Below are positions 32,715-44,863 of a stretch of DNA of 64,000 nucleotides, in pieces. Within the stretch, counting starts at the first letter, position 1; each line of letters starts with the position of its first letter. Location of the stretch: the NCBI GenBank assembly GCA_023853785.1, contig JAJIRX010001046.1:62001-126000 (forward strand). The letters are read 5' to 3'. The translations under genes were made by a program, and so were the position numbers. The DNA comes from Psilocybe azurescens (taxonomy: Eukaryota > Basidiomycota > Agaricomycetes > Agaricales > Agrocybaceae). Below the pieces are notes generated by a model. The model was not told the DNA's origin and did not search any database. It saw only the letters and a list, made by a program, of their open reading frames with translations.

Positions 32715-35700
32715 ATGCCTAAAGACGAGAAATATTCTGCAATATGCTCTCATCGCACCCTCAACTCAGGTAAGCAGCTCTTCCAAGGTGCCAGGAACGT
32801 CATGATCACCGGCGGTAGCATTCAACAAGTAGAAGGGGACTACTACGACGGAGGAAGGGACGTAGGTGAGAGGCAGTAGACATCATATACTGAGCATTTA
32901 CATTGATTCTGAATCGATAGGACTGCACATTCTGGGGCAGCATATCGCGACTGATGCAATGTATAACTCTGCCGAGCGATTCCCTCCCGCGAAATGCCAC
33001 CCCGGCACTCGCGAGAAGATCATCAGCACTATACTGGGCTGGATCAACGACCCTAGTCCCAAGGAACAGGCGCTGTGGCTCAACGGACCTGCAGGAGCTG
33101 GCAAATCTGCCATCGCCCACTCCATTGCCGTTCATCTGAAGGAGATCTCGGACGATAGCAAGTATGCCGGGAGCTTCTTCTTCGCCAAGGATGCCGTTGG
33201 ACGCGGGGACGGGACAAAGTTATTCTCAACAATTTCATACCAGCTCGCCCTCAACTTCCCATCCTTTCGTGCGCTCATTGACGGCTTCTATGCTTGATAA
33301 TCCCACTCTTCCGACTGCATCCATCGACGTCCAACTCCGATGCCTCATTATAGAGCCATTACTACGTGTCACCGACTGGCCTGCACACAATCCCACAGTT
33401 ATTATCGACGGTTTGGACGAATGCACTGGGTCAAAACGAATGCAGTCTGAAATCCTCTCACTCTTATCTAAGGCAATCACCGAGCACAATATCCCCCTCT
33501 GATTTCTCATTGTTAGTCGCCCCGAGTACTGGATTTCCGACTCATTCGAAATTGGACCTCTGGTACATGTTACAAAATCAGTCTGCCTACAAGATGATGA
33601 GAACACGTATAGGGATATTGAGAGGTACCTTCGAGAGGGATTCAACAAGATTTACAACGAGAATATTCTAATAATGTCTTCTACCCCCGTCCTTGGCCTC
33701 CAGATCATATTATCAGGCGGTTTGTGTATAGCGCTTCAGGCCAGTACGTTTATGTATCCACTGTCTTGGAATTTGTTGGCGCCTCGTCCAATTTCTGTGA
33801 CCCCGAGAACAACTCCACATATTGATGACACCTGGACCACATCAAGCATCAGCATTTTCGGATCTCGATAAACTCTACGCCACCATCCTGTCATCATATC
33901 CTCGTCCAGACACAATGAAATGTGTCCTTGGTGGTCTCTTGCTCGAATTGAGCGAAAAAAATGATTCAGGAAATGCTAGGAGTTGATTCAGGAGAAATTC
34001 AACTCGTGTTGAGGGCCTTAAGCTCCTTGATCAAAGTATCCAAGGCGGAATACTCTGAGGAATTCCGTGTGCTGGAGCCAATCTTTGGGTCTCCATTGGT
34101 AGAGGCACCAATTTCGTTCAGTCACCTATCGTTCAGCGAATTTCTCGAGGATGAGTCAAGGTCAGGAGAGTATGCAATTGATTTGAGCGCCCGTTGGGAC
34201 TGAGTTTATCTGCGCCCGTGCTCAAGCTTGGGGTCGATATTGTTGAGGATAATCCACGGGCCGAGCGGACTATAGAACGGTAAGTGCCTTAGCATTTTTA
34301 TGTTTGGTAAATATATAAGGAGACTGATATACACATTTTCTGACAGTATGGGACTATCAGTCTATCCTAATATGCTCAATAGATATGAGTATCTGTCGAT
34401 GTTCGTCAGATTTGATGTGAGATCTATTGCCAATGTATTAGAGGAACTTTGTGAAAGCCTTCGCAAGACCATTGCCTGCAGACCTTCGCATGTCGCCCAA
34501 CCAAGTCATCTGTACTGGTTCACGACCTCTGTCTTGGGTTTTATTACCGACAGGGGAACTTATGCCGGCCTCGGACGGTCAATATTGGCGTAAAAAGCAC
34601 CTACACCTACTTCAGTCTCTCACAGACGTTCTCACCATTGCTCAAACAATTTCAGCACAGCAGATCATTGACCGATCACCCAAAAACTCAGCAACCTTCG
34701 CATACCCTCGATTTATACAGTTCTTACTCTCCTCCCAGCATAGAGCCTAGCATCAAGGATATCTCGGAGTTCATGAATATAGGTCTGGATACCATTATAT
34801 CTGATCTCCAACACCTCCCGACTTGGTATACTTTAATTTGCACTCCGGTGACAGAGGGACTTTATGCTATATACATATGGCTCCTGTCTTTTTTGGCCGT
34901 GCGTCGCAAGGTCCAAGGCCAATGTCAGGAAAACCAACATGTCGGAGCATGGGACCCTCAGATAGTAAGTCTCAGTGCTCATCACTTTGACAGGATATTC
35001 CGCAGAAATGTTTTCCAATCCTTGGTTCGACCTCCATTGGAGGAGTGTGTGTATACTGCCGAATGCTTCTTACGACACAGTCGAATTTCGGACATACACT
35101 CCAAAGAATACTTTGAAGATCCGAAGAAAATGGAAATATTCAATATCATAGTGGATACATCTTTCTGGGGTTCTTTAGGTGACCATGTAGCCTCGGTTGA
35201 TTTGGTTTTGGGAGCTTTGGGCTGGTTTAACAGGCAGATGGTGAGTGCCAATACCATCATATTGCGGTCACTGATTTACTGCTGCCATTCAAATACCAGA
35301 CAGAACCCAGCAAGGACGTTATCAAAGATCACGATATTCGCCTTCTTCAAAAATGTTATCCGTTGCCAAACGAATATTCGAAATCGGCTACTTGCCATAC
35401 TTCACAAACCCCTATTACTCTAATCTTTGGATGATCAGTAATAGAGGCAAAATTCCGTGTGTATCATTACATAGAACACCTCCACCCCATGACGGACCCT
35501 ACTCCATTGTTGAGGAGAGAAATCTGGATCAATTGGCGTTTCCGATTGCTGGTTTCAATGCTTTCTTTTACACAGATGGATAACTGAGTTCCACGAGCAA
35601 GTGTTTGAGAGAGAGAGAAGTTCATTCATCAGCCCTTATGACTGGTATCCTCATCTATCCGCATTCCTTCTCAACGTGCTCGCCAAAAATCAATACGCTG

Positions 35701-36090
35701 CGCTGAAAGCCAATTTCGAACAATACTGTAAATCAATCACGAAGAAATTTTTTCTACCGTTTATCAAGTGTCTGCCTTATGCGATTCCAACACAGCACAA
35801 CTTGAATGCGCTACGTGCACTGCATTACCTGTATCCCAAGATACATCCTCGCCATCGATGGAGACCGCCGTTTGGGTTCTGCTCTCTAGCTATAGATTTC
35901 TTGAAGGTATGTTAGAAGGGTAACTCTACTGTTTTTATTGTCCTCATTTTTGTCGTGATAGAAGTACGACCGCAGTTCCCTCTCACCCCCAGAGTTTGGC
36001 TCATTAACAGACTGGCTTTCGGGACTTAGGACTCGGGAATCTAGGAGGATATTGCGGGGCGATATCCCGATCTTACCCGGACCTAATTGA
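32715..36090 (+). pseudogene. NACHT-domain NLR-like gene copy 1, broken
   Basis: Start ATG is at 32,715. The N-terminus contains FQGARNVMITGGSIQQVEGD, and a short intron follows after GGRD at about 32,868. The NACHT NTPase has Walker A GPAGAGKS (33,085-33,108), SFFFAKDAVGRGDG, Walker B TVIIDGLDEC near 33,400 and the sensor-like FLIVSRPEYWISDSFEIG. NACHT proteins act as signal-transducing oligomerising NTPases in non-self recognition. A one-base insertion near 33,285 shifts frame before MLDNPTLP, and TGA at 33,500-33,502 replaces the CGA found in copy 2. A long C-terminal region (VLRALSSLIKVSKAEYS, ISFSHLSFSEFLED, SPYDWYPHLSAFLLNVLAKN) follows to the stop at 36,088-36,090. I recognise no sensor repeat there. 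Confidence 0.8.
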
Positions 36091-37155
36091 TGCGTTTGAT
36101 GTTTATACAACAGATGAAGGCGAGTCATAATCAAAAACAATTGATTACGACCAAGTCAAGGCACTCTGATGAAAGAAGGGAACGGAAGCATTTAATGGAT
36201 CCTGTCAAGAGTATGACCGTTAATTGTAGTACAAGTTGGGGTGTGCGCGAGGTCATGCTTGCATACTTAGAACAGCGCCGGTACAGCTTGTAGAAAAGAG
36301 CAGATGTGATTTCAAATGTGAATAAAGAACGCCACTCCTCCAGCAGTTAAACATATGGTTGCCTGACTCGCCTCGAGAGTCGACACTCCAAGCACCTCGA
36401 ATATCGAAAGCAAGTGAGGCGATGAGAGGCGGGTATCGAGCTCTGCCTAGCCGTGAACGCACACTGTATGCTTATCAGAACGGCAGTTATATATATACGG
36501 AAAAGGAGCAATACAAAGAAACGAAGAGGCTGTCATATTGGACCGATGTAAGGACCGAAATACTATGTGGTGAGTGGGAGGCTTCTGCGAATAAGACAAA
36601 CACTGTTGATAGGATGAGATTGAAATCCATATTGTAAGCGGAGATTCTGAAGGGGAAGAGACGGGACAACTCGGACCAGGATTCAAAATGGAAGTCGTAC
36701 AATCACACTTCGTCGAAGGACCCACGGTCCTCTGTTCTATGGTGTTGTCTATAAGTCGACATCGTTTTGGCGTCGTTAAAATAATAGACTCCATGCCAAG
36801 TCCAGAGCGTGCGCCGGGTAGTGGCGGGTGAGCATTTGAAAGAAATGCGGATGTATATTTAAATCGAGATGCGGGTGTATATGCGAGTGGAGGAGTTGTA
36901 TTATGGCTAGCGATAGCCTTAGGATAGGGTTGTACGCAAGCGGGAGAGAAAGCGGGAGTATATCGATGCGGTGCCTGTTCCGGATTATATCAAGGTGGTC
37001 ATCCAGAGGCCTACAGGCAGTGACGATGAGCAGCTTGTGCGCTTGAGTATAGCTGAAGGATGCAACGGGCTTGAATAATAAGAGGGCTTATAGGCGATGG
37101 GGCTCACATTCAAATGTGATCCCAGAACGATACCATCGTACGACCTGGAAATTGG
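36091..37155. other. Possible relic of an unrecognised gene, shared with 57.8-58.3 kb
   Basis: The stretch 36,630-37,070 is distantly similar to 57,830-58,250: SGDSEGEE against SGDSQREE, and a TGTACGCAAGCGGGAGAGA region against TGTGCGAGCGGGAGACAG. The plus strand reads YIDAVPVPDYIKVVIQRPTG followed by DDEQLVRLSIAEG, which looks coding, but no complete frame or family is recognised. Both copies lie just beyond an ArgRS 3' end. Confidence 0.35.
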
Positions 37156-37979
37156 ATGATGGGATCAGCGCTCGAGTCTCAAACACAAGAGAATGTCTCC
37201 AGAATCAGAAAGACCTACCGCTCTACATCCTCTCCAGCCGGCTGCAAACTCAACAGATCCATCACACCGCACCGCCCCAATGCCTCCCCTCGCACACTGC
37301 TACAATATCATCTTCGCTCGCGCCCTCTATTCATCCTCCTCCCCTTCAAAATAACGTATCCCACGCACTGCTGATCGCATGCGTCAGTCTAAACGCGAGT
37401 GTCACATTGCGACTCCGCTTCTGTCTTTATCGCAGTCTTCACGACCTCTGGGTATATACTCAGGAGGAACTCAATACCGCGTGCGCACGTGTAGGAAGAG
37501 AGGAGGAGGAAAGAGATGAGAGGGGCAGGGAAGAGGGATGGGGACAGGTTTTTGCAGGATATGGATGTGAGTCGGAGTGCGATATTGGAGATAATGCCGG
37601 TGTCGCCTTCGAAAGATTCCACGCGAGTCCAGTTTAATGTGTATATGCCAATTCTAGCGAGAATAAATTGACGAATGTTAGCATGACGAAAAGAAATGGA
37701 AGAAAGGGAAGAAAGCCAATGCACCTCCATATCGTGAGTCTTGGCATGCGTAATCCCAATCTCAAGCGGCGTCTTCTCCGTATCCACCATTGCCTTTTAC
37801 TTCTCTTCATTCGTCGTCATCCGCTGCTGTATCGCATTCCCCGCCTCCTTGATAACCTCAATCTTATCCAGGAACACCGCTGTGCCTTGGCTGTGCTCAT
37901 TCCCTGTATGAGCTCGTGTTGATGTGTTAGAGGGATCCGTGCCCGAGACGGCGGACAGTGGGGGTATAGATGGGGCCAT
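37156..37979 (-). pseudogene. Arginyl-tRNA synthetase pseudogene B, internally deleted
   Basis: The minus strand begins with the ArgRS-type N-terminal peptide MAPSIPPLSAVSGTDPSN (start 37,979). It passes directly into the KMSKS-loop region QGTAVFLDKIEVIKEAGNAI and MTTNEEK, skipping the HIGH-containing core. It continues with VDTEKTPLEIGITHAKTHD, YTLNWTRVESFEGDTGI, IALRLTSISCKN and YPEVVKTA. The last conserved piece ends near 37,180 with RARAKMIL and SRLERM around in-frame stops. This is the complement of copies A and C, which keep the N-terminal core and lose this part. It cannot aminoacylate. Confidence 0.75.
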
Positions 37980-38039
37980 GCTTTTGACTTTGGTGTGCAG
38001 CGAGGGGCGAGGGAACGCGGGTTGTATGTTTTTGTAAGT

Positions 38040-40690
38040 GTTCTGAAAGTAAAACACCTGCAGTTTGAAGCACAACAGAGGGAATTCTTGGATGATGAGA
38101 AAACTTAAAAGAGAGGCGACGGGATGGGGCAGGGAGTATAGAAGGAAGGTACTGACGGTGAAGGATATTGGCCTGCGTGAGTAAGAGTAAAGGGGAAGAG
38201 GGAGGAATGGTTCGTGATTTTCTTGTAAGGAGGAGAAAGGAAGGGGGAGAAAAGAAAAGCGAAGAGGAAGAACACTAGAGTGATCGAGATCAAAGAACCA
38301 CGAACAGTAAGCGATCGAATGACGAAGAAGGGAAGGTTATAGAATCGCCCCAAAAAAGAAAAAGGAATAGAAAGAAGAAAATAGAAGGCGCATACATCCT
38401 GCCCTCACAACACACAACACAGTACATATAGAAAATAAAAGAAAGAAGAACAAATCACTCACTCCTCAAACACAGCATGCCAATCGCTCTTCGTCGCGAG
38501 GGAAGTGAGCAGCATGTGCACCGAGATTACGAGTAGCACCATCTTCGGCTTGCTGGCTTCGTTGCCGGTTCGTCTCCTTTTCCACTTTGCGTATCCTTCC
38601 GTTGCAGCGATCGAATGTGTCCCTAAGCCGGAATATATCCTTGACGCGCTGTATACACCTCATATAACTCCCCTTCTTCTTCCCCTCACCCTCCTTCCTT
38701 CCCCCAGCCTCCTTCCCCCTCTTCCCCCTCCCCACCCCCAAAATACACAACAAGCGTCGCCGGCACTACACAGTTCCCACACGTCCCAACCGCCTCATTC
38801 ACAGGCCTTGACATGCTATTATGCTCCAGCGCATATTGAAGAGGGGGTGTCAGGGTGACGATGAGCGAGAGCAGGATGGGACGGCGTCGAGTAAAACTGT
38901 TAGGAATACATGGACCGAGAGGAGAAGCGTGTGTAGGGGGTTCAGAACGTATGTGTAAGGGGGGCGCAGGGGGGCTAGAAGCTTTGAGAAAGGACGAGCA
39001 CGAGGGGGGAGACGGTGCACCGTTTTCGAGCTCGCACTCGCATGTATTATTGAGGTCGCGTTCGACTTCATCTCCATCCCCCTCCTCATCTCCACTACCA
39101 CTCATCTCCACATTCCTTGCACACCTCCAGCGCCCTCAGCGCTACATCAGGCCCAGCAGTAGCAGTGGAAGCATCAACACCTCAAACCGGCAAATCCACG
39201 TGGCTCTCATTCGGACTGTATTGGAACGAGTTGTAGAATGACGTGCTATGCCTGCCAGGCAGCAGAGGATGTCTCCTACTGTTTCCAGCCCCAGCTTCTG
39301 TACTGTGTCCTTGTCCCTTGTCTCTGTTCCGTCTGCAATTGGGGCCTTTTGCCGTTCCACGCTGGATGTCGTGAACAATGGCGTAGTACCCAGAGCACCA
39401 GGGCCCCCTGAGGACGCTGGTGATGCAAAGCGACGAAGGCGCTTAGAGGACGTGGGCGACTCAGCGAACAGGCTCGCCACCCGTCTTCATTGACGCTGAC
39501 GTCGAGCTCAATGCGTGCGTCCTAAAATCATATTCGTCCACATCTCCCACCTATTCGTCGTCATCGGTGAAGTCCATGAGGAGCGGCGTGCCTTCACCCC
39601 CAGCGTTGCAATCTGTGTCGAGTCCGTGGACGGATGTAAACGGCGGGGTCGCGGATCAGAGGATAGGTGGTGCGAGGATGATGTCTGCCCGCGAGGAGGC
39701 TTATGCCGTAGCTTTGGGACCTGTGAGAGGTGATTAGCGGGATGTATGCGGGTGGGCAAGGGTACAGAGACGGCGATGGACATGGGGGTATAGGTGAGAG
39801 GGATAGGTGCGTACGAAAGGAGTGAAACAGAGCGCAAAATGAAAGCAAGAACCACATATCACCATTCCAAGTGTACTAGATATTATCAAATACGTCAGCG
39901 CGTGTCCGAGCATAGCGTTCTTGTAATTGTCCGAGCTTCACGTGAGGTTGGACACCGAGACGACGAGACTCTGGATGAGCGCGATAGGGAGTACGTTGGA
40001 GTTCATGAAAATCGCGGCGGCTACTATGAAGGTCCTAAGTGTGTGTCACTGTGTGAGAATGAGTTAGAATCAATTAAGTGCGGAGGGGAGAAAGAGAGAG
40101 GAGGGCGAGTAAGGTAGGATGTGGTGGGGAGTATTCCAAGGCATCTGTGAATGGGGCGAGGGATGAAAGGAATAAAATGGCAGTACGAAATGCGAAAAGA
40201 ACGTGAATCGTGGAAAAGTATAATGAATACGAGGAAAAGGAAGGATAGGGTGCACGTACCGCTACGACTTTCTCAACCCGAATGTCCGTCCCAGAACCCG
40301 GCTCACCATTGAGGTGCCTATGACGATGATGAACCATATCGGAATCGTCCAGAGTTCTTTGAGTTTCTGTGAAAGGTCAATTGGATGCAGCGTAAGTCTA
40401 ATTACAAAGAATAATAGAAAAACTGCTCGTCATGTACACGTACCGGGAGAAAAAAAAACAGCTTTGGAGAAGAGTAGTGCGGGTGTGAAGAGCGATACAT
40501 CGAGTGTGTTGATTTTCTATAATTACAAACGTCAGTGCTATATAAAGCACAGCCTTGGAACGAACCAGAGATAGTCAGGGGAGAGTGTATGCGTACCTCA
40601 TGAGCCTTCTTATCCAGGATACTGTCTTGCCAGGATGTACCCGACAGCACATGGGAAGAAGACCTCGAGGATGGACCTTCATAAAGAGAG
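38040..40690 (-). pseudogene. PIN-like transporter pseudogene B, nearly full length
   Basis: The minus strand gives an N-terminal helix with SILEVFFPCAVGYILARQ, an exon INTLDVSLFTPALLFSKAVF near 40,480, LKELWTIPIWFIIVIGTSM near 40,350, and an asparagine-helix region near 40,010. An acidic loop (SGSGDEEGDGDEVE) follows at about 39,090, then ILLSLIVTLTPPLQYALEHN, NCVVPATLVV and VHMLLTSLATKSDWHAVFEE. A degraded final exon is near 38,130. The PIN/auxin-carrier family exports small organic acids across membranes, mostly the ER or plasma membrane. Two bases are missing in the first exon relative to the copy at 55.25 kb (ARQ then stop, against ERQGILDKK), so the frame is lost. It is the most complete of the four copies. 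Confidence 0.7.
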
Positions 40691-42239
40691 AAACCATAAG
40701 GGCTCAGAATGAGGTATTCCACAGGTGATAGATAGCGGGGCACGTCAGAGAGCACGGCAGAAAAATAAAGATGAGAGAAGAACAGAACTATACGCGTTGA
40801 AGACAGCGAGGATCACTGAAGGGAGTCTCCCCACCCGTCTCCTAGTTGAGATAAGAGCGGTATGCCGACCTCGCGGACGCTGGGTCCTTCCTGTACGTGG
40901 AGGTGAACTGCGCGTCGGACGACATCGTCCACCGCATATATACAGTCCGTGTATGTTAATTGGATTGTGGTGGTGTGATTCATTTGAGTGGTAACTGTAC
41001 ACATCCATTCGCGGGCGGCATGGTTTGAAAGGTCAAAGTGTGATCAGTGGCCCAGACTGTTGTGCCATCACTGAACAAATCCCTTTACGTTCTGAAAAGC
41101 TCTCCCTTTGAGTTTGAGAATCCACTCGCATTGTAAATGGCGCACCCACATGTCTACTTCACGTCTCAACGCAACTCTGCAAGATGGTCAGGACTCTCGG
41201 AACAGCTTACCTGCTTGTTATATCCCTCGCCATGGAGAGCAATAGCACCGAAGATCATCGATTAGGAGGCGATAGGGGAGATGGTTAATGGCATTATGAG
41301 GAGTTTCTCAATAAACCGAATTTATTGGACACTGCACTGATTTCAAAACGCCACATTGAGGGATGTTAAATCCGACCGTTTTAACAGGACTCTGAATGGA
41401 TGGGGAGGAGAGAACTGTAGACTCAGATTGGGAAAGAGGGACAACTATTGAATCAAATTCCTCATCGTGGTTCAAGCAACCAGCTCATGATGCCCCGTAT
41501 TAGGGCACAGCAATGCGCTCCATCTCCGTCATCCTCCATCTTCAGCGATCACTCTCCCGACATTAACTGACCATAATATGCTTGGACACGTCCCCTACAT
41601 TTGGATCGGATGGATATGCATAGGGTTACATGTCCACAACATCTACTATCACTATCTTGTTCATTTTTTCCAGTCCGTGCATGAGCGGGGAGAGTGACAA
41701 ACACTACTATTGTGATTATACATGGTCACCCAACAAGCATCGTTGACCTTAATGTGACACACTCCTCCCAATCTGCTCCTAAAACACGGGCGTTCACATA
41801 GTGATCCCGTCGCTTGGACTTGTCAGACTGAAGGCTAAACGAAGAGTCAGAAGATCTTGGACATGTGAATTTACTACTCTACGTGTGCCTCCACCGCGCA
41901 CTATCGTCTCAGGAACCTCTGGCCGACGGGTTGCACACGGGGAGGGGATATATAGGTGCCTGTGCAATTCGCGTTTGGGATACGGGATGGGCTCACACGG
42001 TCAGTGACACTGGTTTGGGAAAGGGAGAGGGGTTGAATTTCACAGTGCGTAGGCAAGTGGGGTTCTATGAAGAGAGTAAGTGGATTAATCCAGTAAGGGT
42101 GTGGGCAGAGTCTTGACCTAAACGAGCACAAAGGCCCACCGGGTGTTGTTACCCTGTTGCATCTGTGTGCAGGTAGCATACTTGGTGGGTCGGTACAACA
42201 ATGACGACCTATCATTGGTTCAAAAACATGGTGGCTCGT
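40691..42239. other. Spacer without a recognised gene
   Basis: No coding block, repeat array or RNA gene was found. Short open frames show no recognisable motifs. A single GGATTAATCC palindrome occurs at 42,080. Confidence 0.45.
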
Positions 42240-42335
42240 ACTTGCTTCCGATGGCTTCTTACAATATAGTTGATTTTTGAACATACACTTCAAAAAGAAA
42301 ATGGAAAATTTAAATATTTTGTTAGATACATCTTG
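42240..42335 (+). pseudogene. Short relic of the NLR C-terminal region
   Basis: About 95 bp resemble the segment of the NLR copies around 35,065-35,165. Shared landmarks are TTCTTACAATATAGTTG against TTCTTACGACACAGTCG, CATACACTTCAAA against CATACACTCCAAA, then AAGAAAATGG and GATACATCTT. Stops and deletions abound. It shows that a further NLR copy once lay just upstream of copy 2. Confidence 0.6.
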
Positions 42336-42339
42336 TATC

Positions 42340-42723
42340 CCGTGGCAACACGGCCACCCCTATTTTACCCCAAATCTAGCTCGTGGCTGTTCGCAAGCCA
42401 CAGAAGATGGTTTGCTGACACGGCTATTAATATGAGCTGGGACTTTTGGGATGGGTCTAGGGTTTTGCATTCCTCTCGCGAGAGTTCCACATCGCCTGTG
42501 TGTTGTCACCGGTACAGTCAACTAGTATTCACAGCAATCCTTACATGCACATGCTTTGAATAGCGGTCAACACTGCTCTGTACACATCAAATTCCACAAC
42601 CGAGGCTATGCTTGATGCTTTATTACGATCCGTATAAAGGGCATGTGCCTGTAAGTGGTTGACACAGCTACTGTTCTCTCCTACTACATTGTACACCATT
42701 GACAACACATCCTTTCCACAAAT
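42340..42723. promoter_or_regulatory. Upstream region of NLR copy 2
   Basis: This stretch ends at the NLR start codon and has no gene. The last 30 bp before the ATG (CACATCCTTTCCACAA) resemble the CTTCCTTCACAAAGCC context before copies 1 and 3, so the 5' leader is part of the duplicated unit. No specific factor site can be named. Confidence 0.35.
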
Positions 42724-42880
42724 ATGCCCAAAAATGAGAACAATTCCACAATCCGTTCCCATCGGTCTCACATGTCGGGTATGCAGCAATTCCAAGGCGC
42801 AAGAAACGTCATGATTACTGGAGGGAGCATTCGACAAGTAGTAGAAGGGAATTAGGGCACAGGTTTTTTACCGTGGCAGG

Positions 42881-42975
42881 GGCGTGCCGGGCGTGCCGGG
42901 GCGTGCAAAACTGGGGCGTGCAAGGGGCGTGCAGGGGCTGGGGCGTGCATATCTGCGGATGGGCGTGCAATATTG
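42881..42975 (+). repeat. GGGGCGTGC motif array, left side
   Basis: At least seven GGGCGTGC or GGGGCGTGC copies occur in 95 bp just inside the left end of the inserted element. Similar copies fill 44,120-44,300, and their reverse complements lie at 44,795-44,840. Confidence 0.8.
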
Positions 42976-43137
42976 AAATTATTGCTGAATCAAATTCATC
43001 GATTAAGCGGAAGTATATCTACCAAGAAATAGGAATAGCGGAAGCAGATGCACTGATTAGACAGACGGAATCTAAATATAGCTGTGCAGAGGCGTTCATC
43101 CACCCGTAGATAGAGCCGTAAGCTGTACCGTATGGTG

Positions 43138-43241
43138 AGGGCTGAGTTTTTAAAGATACGGTGACGGTTACGGCTCCACCGTAGCCGTATGGTACCGTAA
43201 GGCATACGGCCGTGAACCGTTACGGTACGGTGCGCAGCCCT
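43138..43241. mobile_element. 104-bp palindromic MITE-like repeat
   Basis: The segment begins AGGGCTGAG and ends with the inverse CGCAGCCCT. Its interior is packed with CCGTA/TACGG words that fold onto each other. The ends resemble those of small hAT-type MITEs. No clear target duplication was found. Confidence 0.5.
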
Positions 43242-44103
43242 AGTACGGACTTGCGGGGGGCGTGCGGGCGTTTTATAAATTGAACAGAAATAAATGAGCA
43301 CGTTCACGGGAATAGGGATTGAGGTCAGTTGAATGTGTGGGTCACTTGTTCCTGTGGATCGATTGGTCTTGATTCTGTCTACGATCGTCATCAGTCCAAT
43401 GTTCTCTAGGCCGTATGTATTCTATATATACCCCTCTGAATATCTCGATGTGTGCTATATGATCACATTTGGAATGAGCCGAGCTCGGGAGTTCGTCAAT
43501 GGTACGGATACTGCGTACACACACTCACGGATGCGAATAGTTCATACCGAGCTCATGTACAAGGTTGAGATAAGTCCGGAAGTCTGTTCATTTCGTGGCT
43601 AAGAGCGATATGTCCTTATCATCCAGTGACGAATTGGAGGCGGATATCCACACCCACGTCCAAACGCACGGGATTCACAGTCAGTGCACAGAGTGCTACT
43701 GTTAACAACTTCGCAGCCCAGATACCCTGAGCTCCCATGTTTCCATGTTCCCCAGCCCATCCGAGCTCCATCTAGCCCACCATCCCACTCTATCCCTTTC
43801 AAGTACAGCACAGTAGCATGTGTAACATAAACAGCAGCTTAAGTGTGTACCTAGTCGAGTATATCAATACCGTGACATACATCAATATTAAATCTCTCAC
43901 TATTTTGTCAAATAACTACTTATTAACTTGTGTTCGATCGATGGGGTGCCCGTGTAATGGGGATCCGAGTCTGGAGTGACAATCTGCGTGATTCATTAAC
44001 GGATAGACAATGTCGAATTCGATATCTAATATTTAATGGTCAACGCTCGCTATGATATTACCAGAAGCTCTCTCTCAACTTTTACTGGACTATACAGCTA
44101 ATT

Positions 44104-44863
44104 GGGCAAGGGGAAATAGCCAGCGGCAGGGGCGTGCGGGGGCGTGCAGGGTGTGCAGAGAAAGCTGTAGTGTGGGCGTGCGGGGGGCGTGCGTGGGGAG
44201 TGAAAATGGGGCGTGCACTGCATGGGGCGTCAGTGGGGCGTGCACCGGGGGCGTGCGGGGGCGTGCTGGGGGGCGTGCATTGGGGCGTGCATATGTCACG
44301 CTGGGTGCAGGTGGGTTTTAAAGGTGATATAGCTAAATACAGGTTAGTATACTTGCAATCATATGTACCAAGTCGTTAAGCGCCCGTTTACTCAGAGTTT
44401 TTACCTTGATTAGATGATATCGATGACTTATTGCCACTCATGTTCTCCCTTCGGTACTTACCTTGTTAACGTTTTGACCTCAGTAAAATAAGAAATTTAA
44501 TATATATTTGTATTTAGATAGTCTTATAGATATTTTAAGCACTGGGCCATTACATTTAAATGTGCAAAGGGTATCCTGCAGGTTGTGCGGTTGGTTAAAC
44601 ATGGGTCAAACATACTTACAAGGCAAATATCACGTGTTACTCTGTGACTCTATACAGCCAACTTGATTAAAAAAACATTCGCTGCGCGAATACCCACTGC
44701 TAGCAAGATAATTACGACTAAGGAACCATGGTTACACCCCCAAAGGTCTTTTAAATGCACCAGTACACGATATATGTAGACCGGAATAAGCACGCCCGCA
44801 TGGCCCATCTTGCACGCCCCAACACGCCCGCACGCCCCCTACCACGGCTATTTCCCTTTGCCC
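44104..44863. mobile_element. Probable nested 760-bp GGGCAA element
   Basis: The left end GGGCAAGGGGAAATAGCC and the reverse-complemented right end GGGCAAAGGGAAATAGCC differ at one position in 18, better than either matches the outer left end. Both continue to GGGGCGTGCGGG-like sequence. The immediate flanks do not show a convincing duplication, so a deletion or rearrangement may have joined two family members. Confidence 0.5.

Larger units (their letters stand above)
42855..44863. mobile_element. 2.0-kb GGGCA-ended element inserted in NLR copy 2
   Basis: The insertion is flanked by an exact 9-bp direct repeat AGGGAATTA at 42,846-42,854 and 44,864-44,872. The left end begins GGGCACAGG and the right end, reverse-complemented, GGGCAAAGG; both continue into CCGTGG(C/T)AGGGG and many GGGGCGTGC motifs. 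A 9-bp duplication suggests a Mutator-type or similar DNA transposon; an 8-bp hAT reading is possible if the end is drawn one base away. No transposase is encoded, so it is non-autonomous. A third GGGCAAGG end at 44,104 matches the right end better than the left does, so a second family member is probably nested inside. Confidence 0.75.

Noticed and set aside
36359..36637. 92-codon plus-strand frame
   Set aside because: No recognisable motif, and the matching region near 57.5-57.8 kb does not preserve the frame.
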